Positions 8,408-15,441 of a stretch of DNA of 64,000 bases are shown piece after piece. The notes under the pieces were generated by a model. It searched no databases. It was not told where the DNA came from and saw nothing but the letters and a program-made list of their open reading frames with translations. Position numbers and translations under genes: made by a program. Location of the stretch: NCBI RefSeq assembly GCF_030160835.1, contig NZ_BSPC01000093.1, forward strand, positions 1 to 64,000. Direction: 5' to 3'. Numbering within the stretch: position 1 is the first letter of the stretch; every line of letters begins with the position of its first letter. The stretch is from Labrys miyagiensis (GTDB taxonomy: Bacteria; Pseudomonadota; Alphaproteobacteria; Rhizobiales; Labraceae).

Positions 8408-8654
8408 GGGGGGCGGGTCTCCAGAGCCTGACCGAAAAGTCGACGGTACCTCGACTTTTTGTCATTACCGGGCTTGTCCCGGCAATCCAGGGAAGCGCAA
8501 ACGTCGGAAATGCGGAGTCTGGATACCCGGGACAAGCCCGGGCATGACAAAATCTGCGTCTCTCTCCGCTTCTTCACAACTTTTGAGTCAGGCTTTTCAG
8601 ACCCGCCTGATCCCCCGCGGTGGCGAGAAAGGCGGGTCTGAAGACCCGCCCCCC
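8408..8654. repeat. nested palindromic repeat array downstream of phnE2
   Basis: The outer GGGCGGGTCT (from about 8411) is matched by AGACCCGCC (8642-8650), and TTCAGACCCGCC (8596) pairs with GGCGGGTCTGAA (8631). Between them sits a different inverted repeat, 8461-8490 against 8519-8548 (GTCATTACCGGGCTTGTCCC and its near complement). The layout suggests one repeat type inserted into another. No gene is visible in this interval. Confidence 0.75.
8435..8460 (+). terminator. rho-independent-like terminator after phnE2
   Basis: The stem AAAAGTCGA (8435-8443) and its perfect complement TCGACTTTT (8451-8459) enclose a 7-base loop, and the downstream arm ends in a run of five T. It lies 28 bp after the phnE2 stop, a fitting end for phnCDE1E2. 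The element also resembles a common Rhizobiales intergenic hairpin, so termination is inferred. Confidence 0.55.
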
Positions 8655-8658
8655 AATC

Positions 8659-9339
8659 TCACCCCGCCAACCCGAACCTCTCGTCGAAGGCGCGCCCGCC
8701 TGTGGGGCTGAAGGTGATCACGCGGCCCTTCTCGCGCCGCGCCCATTTCTGGTCGATCACCCAGTCGAGCAGCCTTGCGCCAAGCGCGCCACCGAGATGG
8801 CTGCGGCGCTCGCTCCAGTCGAGGCAGCGGCGGCAGAGCGGGCGGCGCGCCCTGGCCATGGCGTCGATCTCGAGGCCGAGGCCGGAGAAGAAGCGCTTTC
8901 CCTCCGATGTCACGGCGGGCGCTTCCTCGTCGGTCACCAGCCCCTGGCAGATGAAGCCGTCCAGCAGCGCGACCCCGCGTTCGCCGGCGAGATGGTCGTA
9001 GCAGATCCTGGCAGTGCGCATGGCCGCATCGCGCGGGCCCGTGCGCACGCGCACCGCGCCGGTGCGCTGGGCAAGGCCCATCAGCCCCTCCAGCACCTGC
9101 GCGACATCGGGGCCGGAAAGGCGGAAATAGCGGTGCCGCCCCTGCTTTTCCGCCGTAAGCAGGCCGGCGGCGTCGAGCTTGGCCAAGTGCCCGCTGGCGG
9201 TCTGCAGCGTTACACCGGCGGCTTCCGACAATTCGCTGACCGTGAGCGCGCGCCCATCCATCAGCGCCGTCAGCATGTTGGCGCGGGCCGGGTCGCCCAT
9301 CAGGGCGGCGACCGAAGCGATAACGGGTCCATCCTTCAT
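8659..9339 (-). CDS. ArsR-family winged-helix transcriptional regulator
   Basis: A 226-aa protein with an N-terminal ArsR-type winged helix: ALMGDPARANMLTALMDGRALTVSELSEAAGVTLQTASGHLAKLDAAGLL, then RHRYFRL as the wing. The C-terminal half contains PLCRRCLDWSERRSHLGGALG, a cysteine-rich stretch seen in long ArsR homologues, so a metal or redox ligand is possible. It is divergent from the NIPSNAP-like gene with an 81-bp shared promoter region, making that gene its likely target. Confidence 0.85.
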   Translation of the reverse strand: MKDGPVIASVAALMGDPARANMLTALMDGRALTVSELSEAAGVTLQTASGHLAKLDAAGLLTAEKQGRHRYFRLSGPDVAQVLEGLMGLAQRTGAVRVRTGPRDAAMRTARICYDHLAGERGVALLDGFICQGLVTDEEAPAVTSEGKRFFSGLGLEIDAMARARRPLCRRCLDWSERRSHLGGALGARLLDWVIDQKWARREKGRVITFSPTGGRAFDERFGLAG

Positions 9340-9420
9340 ACTACGATCTTAGCCGAACCATGCGCGTGCGGCAATCGGCTAGGGTTCCGCTATCGCAATG
9401 CCAATCGAGAGGAACCCGGC

Positions 9421-9750
9421 ATGATCACCTGCTTCATCCGCTACGAGATCGATCCCTTCAAGGTGGATGCCTTCGAGGAATATGCCCACAACTGGGGCCA
9501 GATCATCCCGCGCTGCGGCGCCGATCTCATCGGCTACTACGCGCCGCATGAGGGCTCGGCCACCACGGCCTATGGCGTCTACAACATCGAGAATCTCGCG
9601 GCCTACGAGGCCTACCGGGCGCGCTTGCGCAACACGCCGGAAGGACAGGCCAACTACGCTTTCTCCAAGCGCGAGGGCTTCATCCGCCAAGAGGAGCGCA
9701 TCTTCCTGCGCCAGACCTCCGCGCCACACGCGCCATTGGTGAAGGCGTAA
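9421..9750 (+). CDS. NIPSNAP-family protein
   Basis: A 109-aa ferredoxin-like-fold protein of the NIPSNAP family. It begins MITCFIRYEIDPFKVDAFEEYAHNW and contains CGADLIGYYAPHEGS and AYEAYRARL, all family-typical. GAGAGGAA precedes the ATG at 9421. Molecular function is not established for the family. Divergent placement beside an ArsR-type regulator suggests regulation by it. A link to phosphonate use rests only on position. Confidence 0.8.
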   Translation: MITCFIRYEIDPFKVDAFEEYAHNWGQIIPRCGADLIGYYAPHEGSATTAYGVYNIENLAAYEAYRARLRNTPEGQANYAFSKREGFIRQEERIFLRQTSAPHAPLVKA

Positions 9751-9752
9751 TC

Positions 9753-9820
9753 GGGGGGGCGGGTCTTCAGACCCGCCCGTCAGATACACAGGGCATGCGG
9801 CTCTGAAGAGCCGCCCCCCA
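9753..9820. repeat. palindromic repeat between convergent genes
   Basis: GGGGGGGCGGGTCTTCAGAC (from 9753) pairs with a diverged right arm (GGCTCTGAAGAGCCGCCCCCC, ending near 9819). It is of the same type as the copies at 21299 and 43353. It lies between convergent genes and could terminate both. Confidence 0.8.
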
Positions 9821-9824
9821 AATC

Positions 9825-10082
9825 TCAACCGCCTACGGCGTCCGACGTGCACTTCTTCACGAAGCTGGTCTTGGCAGCGCCGGCGAGCTTCTTGGTGGCC
9901 GCCTGCGCTTCGCAGGCGCTGGCCGCATCCTTGGCGCATTTCTTGGTGAAGCTGGTCATGGCCGCGCCCGCCAGCTTCTTGTCGGTTGCCTGCACTTTGC
10001 AGCTGGCATCGGCCAGAGCAGCGGAAGTCACGCCGATAACGAGGCAGGACGAGACGAGTGCGATCGAAAGCAGACGGGTCAT
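9825..10082 (-). CDS. PsiF-like small secreted repeat protein
   Basis: An 85-aa protein with a signal peptide (MTRLLSIALVSSCLVIGVTS, likely cut after SAALA). Two tandem copies of a motif follow: CKVQATDKKLAGAAMTSFTKKC and CEAQAATKKLAGAAKTSFVKKC, each with paired cysteines. This matches the PsiF repeat of the phosphate-starvation-inducible protein PsiF. Its location between phnE2 and phnF fits a phosphate-starvation role, but no PHO box was seen upstream. Function in the periplasm is unknown. Confidence 0.75.
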   Translation of the reverse strand: MTRLLSIALVSSCLVIGVTSAALADASCKVQATDKKLAGAAMTSFTKKCAKDAASACEAQAATKKLAGAAKTSFVKKCTSDAVGG

Positions 10083-10212
10083 GATGATTCTCCCTGGAGC
10101 CCCTTGGGAATGATGCGCCGATTGCGCCGTACGGTCGAGGCGGATTCTCCATTGGGACTTTCGTCTCAACAGGTGATCGTTTAAGAGCAGGCCCTCACGT
10201 CGGACATAAGCC

Positions 10213-11250
10213 ATGAACAAGCATTCCAGCCTTCGGAGCGCTTCCGATCTGGAAGCCAAGGGCCTCATCGCGCCGGCAGAGCGCATCGGCATCGAGGAGG
10301 TGGCGCGCCGCTTCTCGGTGGCGATCACACCGGCCATGGCGGATCTCATCGGCGGGCCACCGACGGAGGATCCGCTCGCCGCGCAATTCGTGCCAGATCA
10401 GCGGGAGCTGGTGTTCAGCGCCGAGGAGCTTGCTGATCCCATCGGCGACGAAGCCTTTTCGCCGGTCCCCGGCATCGTACACCGCTATCCCGATCGCGTG
10501 CTGCTGAAGCCGCTGCATGTCTGCCCGGTCTATTGCCGCTTCTGCTTCCGGCGCGAGATGGTGGGGCCGGAGGGCGAGAACCTGACCAACGCCGAGCTCG
10601 AGACGGCACTCGCCTATATTGCCGGCAATCCCGCCATCTTCGAGGTGATCGTCACGGGCGGAGACCCCTTCGCCCTCTCGCCACGGCGTATCAGGGGGAT
10701 CGTCGAGGCGCTCTCGGCCGTCGGGCATGTCGGCGTGATCCGCTTCCACACCCGCGTGCCCGTGGTGGCGCCGGAACGCGTCACCACCGAACTGGTGGAG
10801 AGCCTTGGCAGCGACAAGGCCGTCTTCGTCGCTCTGCACACCAACCATGTGCGCGAGCTGACACCAGCCGCCCGCGAGGCCTGCACCAAGCTGGTGAAGG
10901 CGGGTATCGCCATGGTGAGCCAGAGCGTGTTGCTGCGCGGTGTCAACGACACGCCGGAGGCGCTGACGGCGCTTTTCCGCGCCCTGCTCACCCTGCGCAT
11001 CAAGCCCTATTACCTCCATCACGGCGACCTCGCCAAGGGCACCGGCCATTTCCGCACAAGCATCGCGGAGGGGCAGGCCCTGATGCGCGAACTGCGCGGC
11101 AACCTCACCGGGCTGGGCCAGCCGACCTATGTGCTCGACATCCCTGGCGGCCACGGCAAGGTGCCGATCGGGCCGGGTTATCTGGAGAAGACGCAAGAGG
11201 GGTATGTCGTGACCGATCCGCAGGGTGGTACGCACGCTTATCGGGGGTGA
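10213..11250 (+). CDS. lysine 2,3-aminomutase-like radical SAM protein
   Basis: A 345-aa radical SAM enzyme of the KamA/EpmB family. The [4Fe-4S] motif CPVYCRFC places cysteines at residues 104, 108 and 111. VTGGDPFALSPRRI, RFHTRVPVVAPERV and KPYYLHHGDLAKGTGHFR are typical PLP and substrate-site segments. EpmB homologues make (R)-beta-lysine for EF-P modification; catabolic KamA enzymes are longer. No epmA or efp lies nearby, so the substrate is open. It interrupts the phosphonate gene set. Confidence 0.88.
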   Translation: MNKHSSLRSASDLEAKGLIAPAERIGIEEVARRFSVAITPAMADLIGGPPTEDPLAAQFVPDQRELVFSAEELADPIGDEAFSPVPGIVHRYPDRVLLKPLHVCPVYCRFCFRREMVGPEGENLTNAELETALAYIAGNPAIFEVIVTGGDPFALSPRRIRGIVEALSAVGHVGVIRFHTRVPVVAPERVTTELVESLGSDKAVFVALHTNHVRELTPAAREACTKLVKAGIAMVSQSVLLRGVNDTPEALTALFRALLTLRIKPYYLHHGDLAKGTGHFRTSIAEGQALMRELRGNLTGLGQPTYVLDIPGGHGKVPIGPGYLEKTQEGYVVTDPQGGTHAYRG

Positions 11251-11254
11251 GCGC

Positions 11255-11333
11255 GGAGGGGCGATCACCGATCGCCCTTTTCCTTGCCGTCAAACGCAAC
11301 GTTTCAAGAATGTCGATCGGTGATCGACACTCC
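11255..11333. repeat. double-hairpin repeat, GGGGCGATC type
   Basis: Left arm GGAGGGGCGATCACCGATCG (from 11255) pairs with a right arm ending near 11333 (AATGTCGATCGGTGATCGAC...). The loop contains CAACGTTTCAAGAA, a variant of the CGTTTCCAAGA loop found in other copies. It separates convergent kamA-like and phnF genes. Confidence 0.8.
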
Positions 11334-11345
11334 ATTTCGCTTCCC

Positions 11346-12095
11346 TCAGCTCTGCAGCACGATCTCCGCGCGATCCGCGGCGAAGACGCCCCTGGTGGCC
11401 TGGATGGGCACGCCGTCGAGATCGACATTGATGCTGTCGACCACCATCACCGGCCGTCCTGGGGCGATGTCCAGGCCGGTGGCTTCCTCGGGCGAGGCGA
11501 AGCGGGCGCTGACCCTGGTTTCCCGGCGCTTGTAGTCATCGACCCCGTAGGCGGCAAAGGACGGCGTAACGGCTCCGAAGCGGCGATAGGCGGCCTCGAA
11601 GCCGGCAAAGCGCGGCAAGGGAAAGTGGGAGTGGCCGATGGCGATCGGCACGCCGTCGGCAAGCCGCGCCGTGTGCAGCCTGAGGACTAGACTGCCGGGC
11701 GGTATCGCCAGCAGGCCGGCAATGCGCGCATCGGCTTCGATCTCCGCCGCATCGAGAACGACACCACCGGGTTCGCGGCCCTCCTGCGCCATGTTCTGGC
11801 TGAAGCGGGTGCGCGTACCGATGGGATAGGCGAGGCGCGCCGCCTCCACGAAGGTGCCCCGCCCCTGCGCCGTGCGCACCAGCCCCTTGTCGGCGAGTTC
11901 GGCCAACGCCCGGCGCACCGTATGGCGGTTGACCGTGAAGCGCGTCGCCAACACCGCCTCGGTCGGCAATTGGCCGCCTGGCGCCAGTAGACCACCGGCG
12001 ATCTCCGCTTCCAGATGATCGGCGATCTTGCGCCAGGCGGCGATACCGTCGCCGCGGTTGGCAAAAAATTCCTGAGCCGGAGCCGGTTTTGTCAT
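11346..12095 (-). CDS. phnF: GntR/HutC-family phosphonate regulator
   Basis: A 249-aa regulator. The N-terminal GntR winged helix reads WRKIADHLEAEIAGGLLAPGGQLPTEAVLATRFTVNRHTVRRALAEL, with a C-terminal UTRA ligand-binding domain (LVLRLHTARLADGVPIAIGHSHFP). PhnF homologues repress C-P lyase operons. It is divergent from phnG, and a strong palindrome sits in the 78 bp between them. The UTRA ligand (a phosphonate or phosphorylated intermediate) is not readable from sequence. Confidence 0.9.
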   Translation of the reverse strand: MTKPAPAQEFFANRGDGIAAWRKIADHLEAEIAGGLLAPGGQLPTEAVLATRFTVNRHTVRRALAELADKGLVRTAQGRGTFVEAARLAYPIGTRTRFSQNMAQEGREPGGVVLDAAEIEADARIAGLLAIPPGSLVLRLHTARLADGVPIAIGHSHFPLPRFAGFEAAYRRFGAVTPSFAAYGVDDYKRRETRVSARFASPEEATGLDIAPGRPVMVVDSINVDLDGVPIQATRGVFAADRAEIVLQS

Positions 12096-12111
12096 GGCAT
12101 CGTTGCAGAGT

Positions 12112-12129
12112 TGGTCATATAGTTGTCTA
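12112..12129 (+). promoter_or_regulatory. candidate PHO box upstream of phnG
   Basis: TGGTCAT (12112-12118) and TTGTCTA (12123-12129) are separated by 4 bp and resemble the PHO-box direct repeat CTGTCAT; the first half is identical to the first half-site upstream of phnC. The second half overlaps the left arm of the proposed PhnF operator. PhoB activation and PhnF repression may therefore compete. Confidence 0.4.
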
Positions 12130-12143
12130 TATCACTAGACAAC
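12122..12143 (+). promoter_or_regulatory. palindromic operator, probable PhnF site
   Basis: A perfect inverted repeat: GTTGTCTA (12122-12129), a 6-base spacer TATCAC, and TAGACAAC (12136-12143). It lies between the divergent phnF and phnG starts, 26 bp from phnF and 30 bp from the phnG ATG, where a HutC-type repressor would control both promoters. Confidence 0.65.
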
Positions 12144-12173
12144 ATCATCGCAAAGCTCGAATCCGGCTTCGTC

Positions 12174-12653
12174 ATGAATGAAACCTCTCCCGCTATCCAC
12201 CGCCAGGTCCAGACCAGCCTGAAGGCCCGTCAGGCCACGATGCGGCTATGCGCCCACGCCTCCCGCGCGGAGCTCGACCAGGCCCTCGCCGGCCTCGCGC
12301 CATTGCCGACCCACGCCCCGTTGCGCCCGGCCCAGACGGGGCTCGTGATGCTGCAGGGGCGGATCGGTGGGGACGGCGCGCCGTTCAATCTCGGCGAAGC
12401 CAGCGCCTCGCGCGCCGCCATACGCCTCGCAAGCGGCGAAATCGGCTTCGCCTACCATCTCGGCCGCGACCTCGCCAAGGCCAATGCTGCCGCTCTGCTC
12501 GATGCACTCTGGCAGGACGAGGGCCGGCGCGAGGCGGTGAGCAGAGCTTTGCAACCGGTCGCCGCCCGCCTCGAAGCAGAAGCGGCGACAACGACGCGGC
12601 AGACGGCGGCCACGAAGGTCAATTTCTTCACCATGGTCCGGGGAGAGGATTGA
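12174..12653 (+). CDS. phnG: C-P lyase complex subunit PhnG
   Basis: A 159-aa subunit of the C-P lyase core complex PhnGHIJ, which with PhnI and PhnL transfers the alkylphosphonate to ribose of a nucleoside triphosphate. The segment RQATMRLCAHASRAELDQAL is typical of the N-terminus, followed by GRIGGDGAPFNLGEASASRAAIRL and the closing TKVNFFTMVRGED. The ATG at 12174 is chosen because an upstream TTG at 12123 lies inside the operator palindrome. The stop overlaps the phnH ATG (TGATG). Confidence 0.94.
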   Translation: MNETSPAIHRQVQTSLKARQATMRLCAHASRAELDQALAGLAPLPTHAPLRPAQTGLVMLQGRIGGDGAPFNLGEASASRAAIRLASGEIGFAYHLGRDLAKANAAALLDALWQDEGRREAVSRALQPVAARLEAEAATTTRQTAATKVNFFTMVRGED

Positions 12654-13249
12654 TGACCGATCTCGCTCCCGGCTTCGCCGACGCCGCTCTCGACTCGCAG
12701 GCCGTGTTCCGTGCCTGCATGAACGCCCTCGCCCGCCCGGCTTCGCCGCAGCCTCTCGCCACGGAGCTGGTGCCGCCCGCCCTGTTGACGCCGGAATTGG
12801 CGGCCCTCGCCTTGGCCCTGGCCGACCATGAAGCGCCGCTGTGGCTGGATGCGGCGCTGCGGACGGAGCCAGCGGTGCGGCGCTACCTCGCCTTCCACAC
12901 CGGCGCCCGCTTCGTCGACGATCCGGCCGAGGCTGCATTTGCGCTTATCAGCGATGCTGCCGCCTGCCCGCCTTTCGAGCGGTTTGCGCTGGGAAGCGAC
13001 GAATATCCCGATCGCTCGACCACGCTGCTGATTGCGGTCAACCGATTGGAAGCGGCCGAGGAATTCGCCTTCACCGGCCCCGGCATCAAGGAGCGCATCG
13101 GCCTCAGCATCGCCCCGCTGCCATCAGGCTTCCGGGAGCAGCTCCGCGCCAATGCCGCACTCTTCCCGCGCGGGGTCGATCTCATCTTCACGGCGCCGGG
13201 GCGCATCGCCGCCTTGCCGCGCTCGTCCCAGCTGATTGGGGAGGTTTGA
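12653..13249 (+). CDS. phnH: C-P lyase complex subunit PhnH
   Basis: A 198-aa PhnH with the family opening APGFADAALDSQAVFRACMNALARP and the PGIKERIGL and FPRGVDLIF segments near the end. PhnH dimerises within the PhnGHIJ core; no catalytic residue is assigned to it. It is translationally coupled to phnG and directly abuts phnI. Confidence 0.94.
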   Translation: MTDLAPGFADAALDSQAVFRACMNALARPASPQPLATELVPPALLTPELAALALALADHEAPLWLDAALRTEPAVRRYLAFHTGARFVDDPAEAAFALISDAAACPPFERFALGSDEYPDRSTTLLIAVNRLEAAEEFAFTGPGIKERIGLSIAPLPSGFREQLRANAALFPRGVDLIFTAPGRIAALPRSSQLIGEV

Positions 13250-14347
13250 ATGTACGTCGCGGTGAAGGGTGGCGAAGAGGCCATCGACAACGCCCATCGC
13301 CTGCTCGGCCATATCAGGCGCGGTGACACCGGCATCCCCGAACTCACGCCGGACCAGATCCGCGAGCAGCTTGCGCTCGGCGTCGATCGCGTGATGGCGG
13401 AAGGCTCGCTCTATGACCGCGACCTCGCGGCGCTCGCCATCAAGCAGGCGCGCGGCGATCTCGTCGAGGCGATTTTCCTGGTGCGCGCCTATCGCACCAC
13501 GCTGCCGCGCTTCGGTCATGGCGTGCCGCTCGACACCGACGTCATGGCGATCCGCCGGCGCATTTCCGCCACCTTCAAGGACCTGCCCGGCGGCCAGATC
13601 CTCGGGCCTACTTTCGACTACACCCACCGCCTGATCGATTTCCTGCTGGAAGCGGGCGGCGAGGTCGAGGCGCCGGAAGAAAAGCCCGCCACCGGCGAGA
13701 AGACACCGCGCGTCAGCGATCTCCTCGGCGGCGAAGGCCTGATCGAGCGCAATGCCGCCCCCGACGATGGCAAGCCGGTAGGCGACATGACGCGCGAGCC
13801 GCTGGAATTTCCCGCCGACCGCGACCTGCGCCTGCAGTCGCTGGCGCGGGGCGACGAAGGCTTCCTGCTCTCGCTCGCCTATTCCACCCAGCGCGGCTAT
13901 GGCCGCACCCATCCCTTCGTCGGCGAGATCCGCCTCGGCGAGGTCGAGGTGGAGTTCGTGCCCGAGGAGCTCGGCTTTGCCGTGCCAATGGGGGCGATCA
14001 CAGTAACGGAATGCCAGATGGTCAACCAGTTCGCCGGCTCGGCGGAGGCGCCGCCGCAGTTCACCCGGGGCTACGGCCTCGTCTTCGGCCAGGCCGAGCG
14101 CAAGGCGATGTCGATGGCGCTGGTCGATCGTTCGCTGCGGGCGCGCGAATTCGGCGAGGAAGCGAGGTCGCCGGCACAGGACGAGGAATTCGTGATGTCC
14201 CATTGCGACAACGTACAGGCCACCGGCTTTGTCGAGCATCTGAAGCTGCCGCATTACGTCGACTTCCAGGCCGAGCTCGACCTGGTGCGGCGCCTGCGGG
14301 CGGAGCACGCCGAACGGCGGGCGAAGGTCGGGGAGGATGTGGCATGA
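13250..14347 (+). CDS. phnI: C-P lyase complex subunit PhnI (nucleosidase subunit)
   Basis: A 365-aa PhnI, close to the family length. It begins MYVAVKGGEEAIDNAHRLL and contains SDLLGGEGLIE, TREPLEFPADRDLRLQSLARGDEGFLLSLAYSTQRGYGRTHPF and the C-terminal SHCDNVQATGFVEHLKLPHYVDFQ, all strongly conserved. PhnI displaces the nucleobase from a nucleoside triphosphate to make ribose-phosphonate triphosphate. Its stop overlaps the phnJ ATG by 4 bp. Confidence 0.95.
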   Translation: MYVAVKGGEEAIDNAHRLLGHIRRGDTGIPELTPDQIREQLALGVDRVMAEGSLYDRDLAALAIKQARGDLVEAIFLVRAYRTTLPRFGHGVPLDTDVMAIRRRISATFKDLPGGQILGPTFDYTHRLIDFLLEAGGEVEAPEEKPATGEKTPRVSDLLGGEGLIERNAAPDDGKPVGDMTREPLEFPADRDLRLQSLARGDEGFLLSLAYSTQRGYGRTHPFVGEIRLGEVEVEFVPEELGFAVPMGAITVTECQMVNQFAGSAEAPPQFTRGYGLVFGQAERKAMSMALVDRSLRAREFGEEARSPAQDEEFVMSHCDNVQATGFVEHLKLPHYVDFQAELDLVRRLRAEHAERRAKVGEDVA

Positions 14348-15441
14348 GCGGGACAGACAGCCATCCCGTGCGCGGTGCAGCGCGGAGCGATGCGCCGCAG
14401 ACACGGGACCGTCCGACGAATGAGGCTCATCCTGCATACGGTCCCGGCTCTGCGCTACGCTCCGGCCGGGATGACACCTCGCCCGGCTACAACTTCGCCT
14501 ATCTCGACGAGCAGACCAAGCGCATGATCCGCCGGGCGATCCTGAAGGCGATCGCCATTCCCGGCTACCAGGTGCCCTTCGCCTCGCGCGAGATGCCGAT
14601 GCCCTATGGCTGGGGCACCGGCGGCGTGCAGGTGACGGCGGCGGTGATCGGCCCGGACGATGTGCTCAAGGTCATCGACCAGGGCGCCGACGACACCACC
14701 AATGCCGTCTCCATCCGCCGCTTCTTCGCCAAGACTGCCGGCGTCGCCACCACGACTTCCACAGAAGAGGCGACCATCATCCAGACGCGTCACCGCGTGC
14801 CGGAAGCCAGGCTGAAGCCCGATCAGATCCTCGTCTATCAGGTGCCGATCCCCGAGCCCCTGCGCTTCCTGGAGCCGCGCGAGACCGAGACGCGCAAGCT
14901 GCATGCGCTCGCCGATTACGGCCTCATGCATGTGAAGCTTTATGAGGACATCGCCCGCCACGGCCATATCGCCACCACCTATGCCTATCCGGTCGAGGTT
15001 GCTGGGCGCTATGTCATGGACCCCTCGCCGACGCCGAAATTCGACAATCCGAAGATCGACAATTGCGAGGCGCTGCAGCTCTTCGGGGCCGGCCGGGAGA
15101 AGCGCATCTATGCCGTGCCGCCGCACACCAGGGTGAGGAGCCTCGATTTCGAGGACCACCCCTTCACGGTGCAGAAATTCAAGCAGCCTTGTGCCCTTTG
15201 CGCAGCCGAGGGCGTCTATCTCGACGAGGTCGTGCTCGATGACCGCGGCGGGCGCATGTTCGTCTGCTCGGATACGGATTACTGCGAGAAGCGCCGTGCG
15301 GACGGCCACAAGGGAGCCATGCTGGGCGAGGCACCCCTGCTGGGAGCGCGGACGTCCCCGTCCGCTCTTCCTTCGTCGTCGAGCGAAACGTTTCCAAGAG
15401 CGGACGAGGACGTCCGCGCTCCCAGGGAGGCTGCGCCATGA
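14344..15441 (+). CDS. phnJ: alpha-D-ribose 1-methylphosphonate 5-phosphate C-P lyase, with repeat-encoded extensions
   Basis: A 365-aa radical SAM enzyme that cleaves the C-P bond to give alkane and the cyclic ribose phosphate. The cluster cysteines are at 283, 286, 308 and 314 (CALC, FVCSDTDYC), with the same spacing as E. coli C241, C244, C266, C272. The glycyl-radical glycine is G74 in AIPGYQ. Both ends are unusual: about 42 extra residues precede the core, and the protein runs about 42 residues longer at the C-terminus. Both extensions coincide with palindromic repeats in the DNA (14362-14473 and 15342-15423). The core is intact, so activity is expected. The stop overlaps the phnK ATG. 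Confidence 0.95.
   Translation: MSGTDSHPVRGAARSDAPQTRDRPTNEAHPAYGPGSALRSGRDDTSPGYNFAYLDEQTKRMIRRAILKAIAIPGYQVPFASREMPMPYGWGTGGVQVTAAVIGPDDVLKVIDQGADDTTNAVSIRRFFAKTAGVATTTSTEEATIIQTRHRVPEARLKPDQILVYQVPIPEPLRFLEPRETETRKLHALADYGLMHVKLYEDIARHGHIATTYAYPVEVAGRYVMDPSPTPKFDNPKIDNCEALQLFGAGREKRIYAVPPHTRVRSLDFEDHPFTVQKFKQPCALCAAEGVYLDEVVLDDRGGRMFVCSDTDYCEKRRADGHKGAMLGEAPLLGARTSPSALPSSSSETFPRADEDVRAPREAAP
14362..14473. repeat. palindromic repeat inside the phnJ 5' coding region
   Basis: Outer arms CATCCCG (14362-14368) and CGGGATG (14467-14473) flank an inner stem GGGACCGT (14405-14412) with ACGGTCCC (14438-14445). The intervening GTGCAGCGCGGAGCG and CTACGCTCCGGCC resemble a common rhizobial intergenic repeat. 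It stays open in the phnJ frame, encoding roughly residues 7-44. Confidence 0.8.
15342..15423. repeat. double-hairpin repeat inside the phnJ 3' coding region
   Basis: Arms 15342-15369 (GGGAGCGCGGACGTCC...) and 15396-15423 are reverse complements with one mismatch; the loop carries CGTTTCCAAGAG. It encodes the phnJ C-terminal tail from about residue 334 (GARTSPSAL ... ADEDVRAP) without a stop. It ends 15 bp before the phnK ATG. Confidence 0.92.

Noticed and set aside
10083-10212. PHO box upstream of the PsiF-like gene
   Set aside because: No pair of half-sites at 11-bp spacing resembling CTGTCAT was found on either strand of this interval.
12123-12173. TTG start that would lengthen PhnG by 17 residues
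   Set aside because: It lies inside the proposed PhnF operator, lacks a ribosome site and is not needed for family length.
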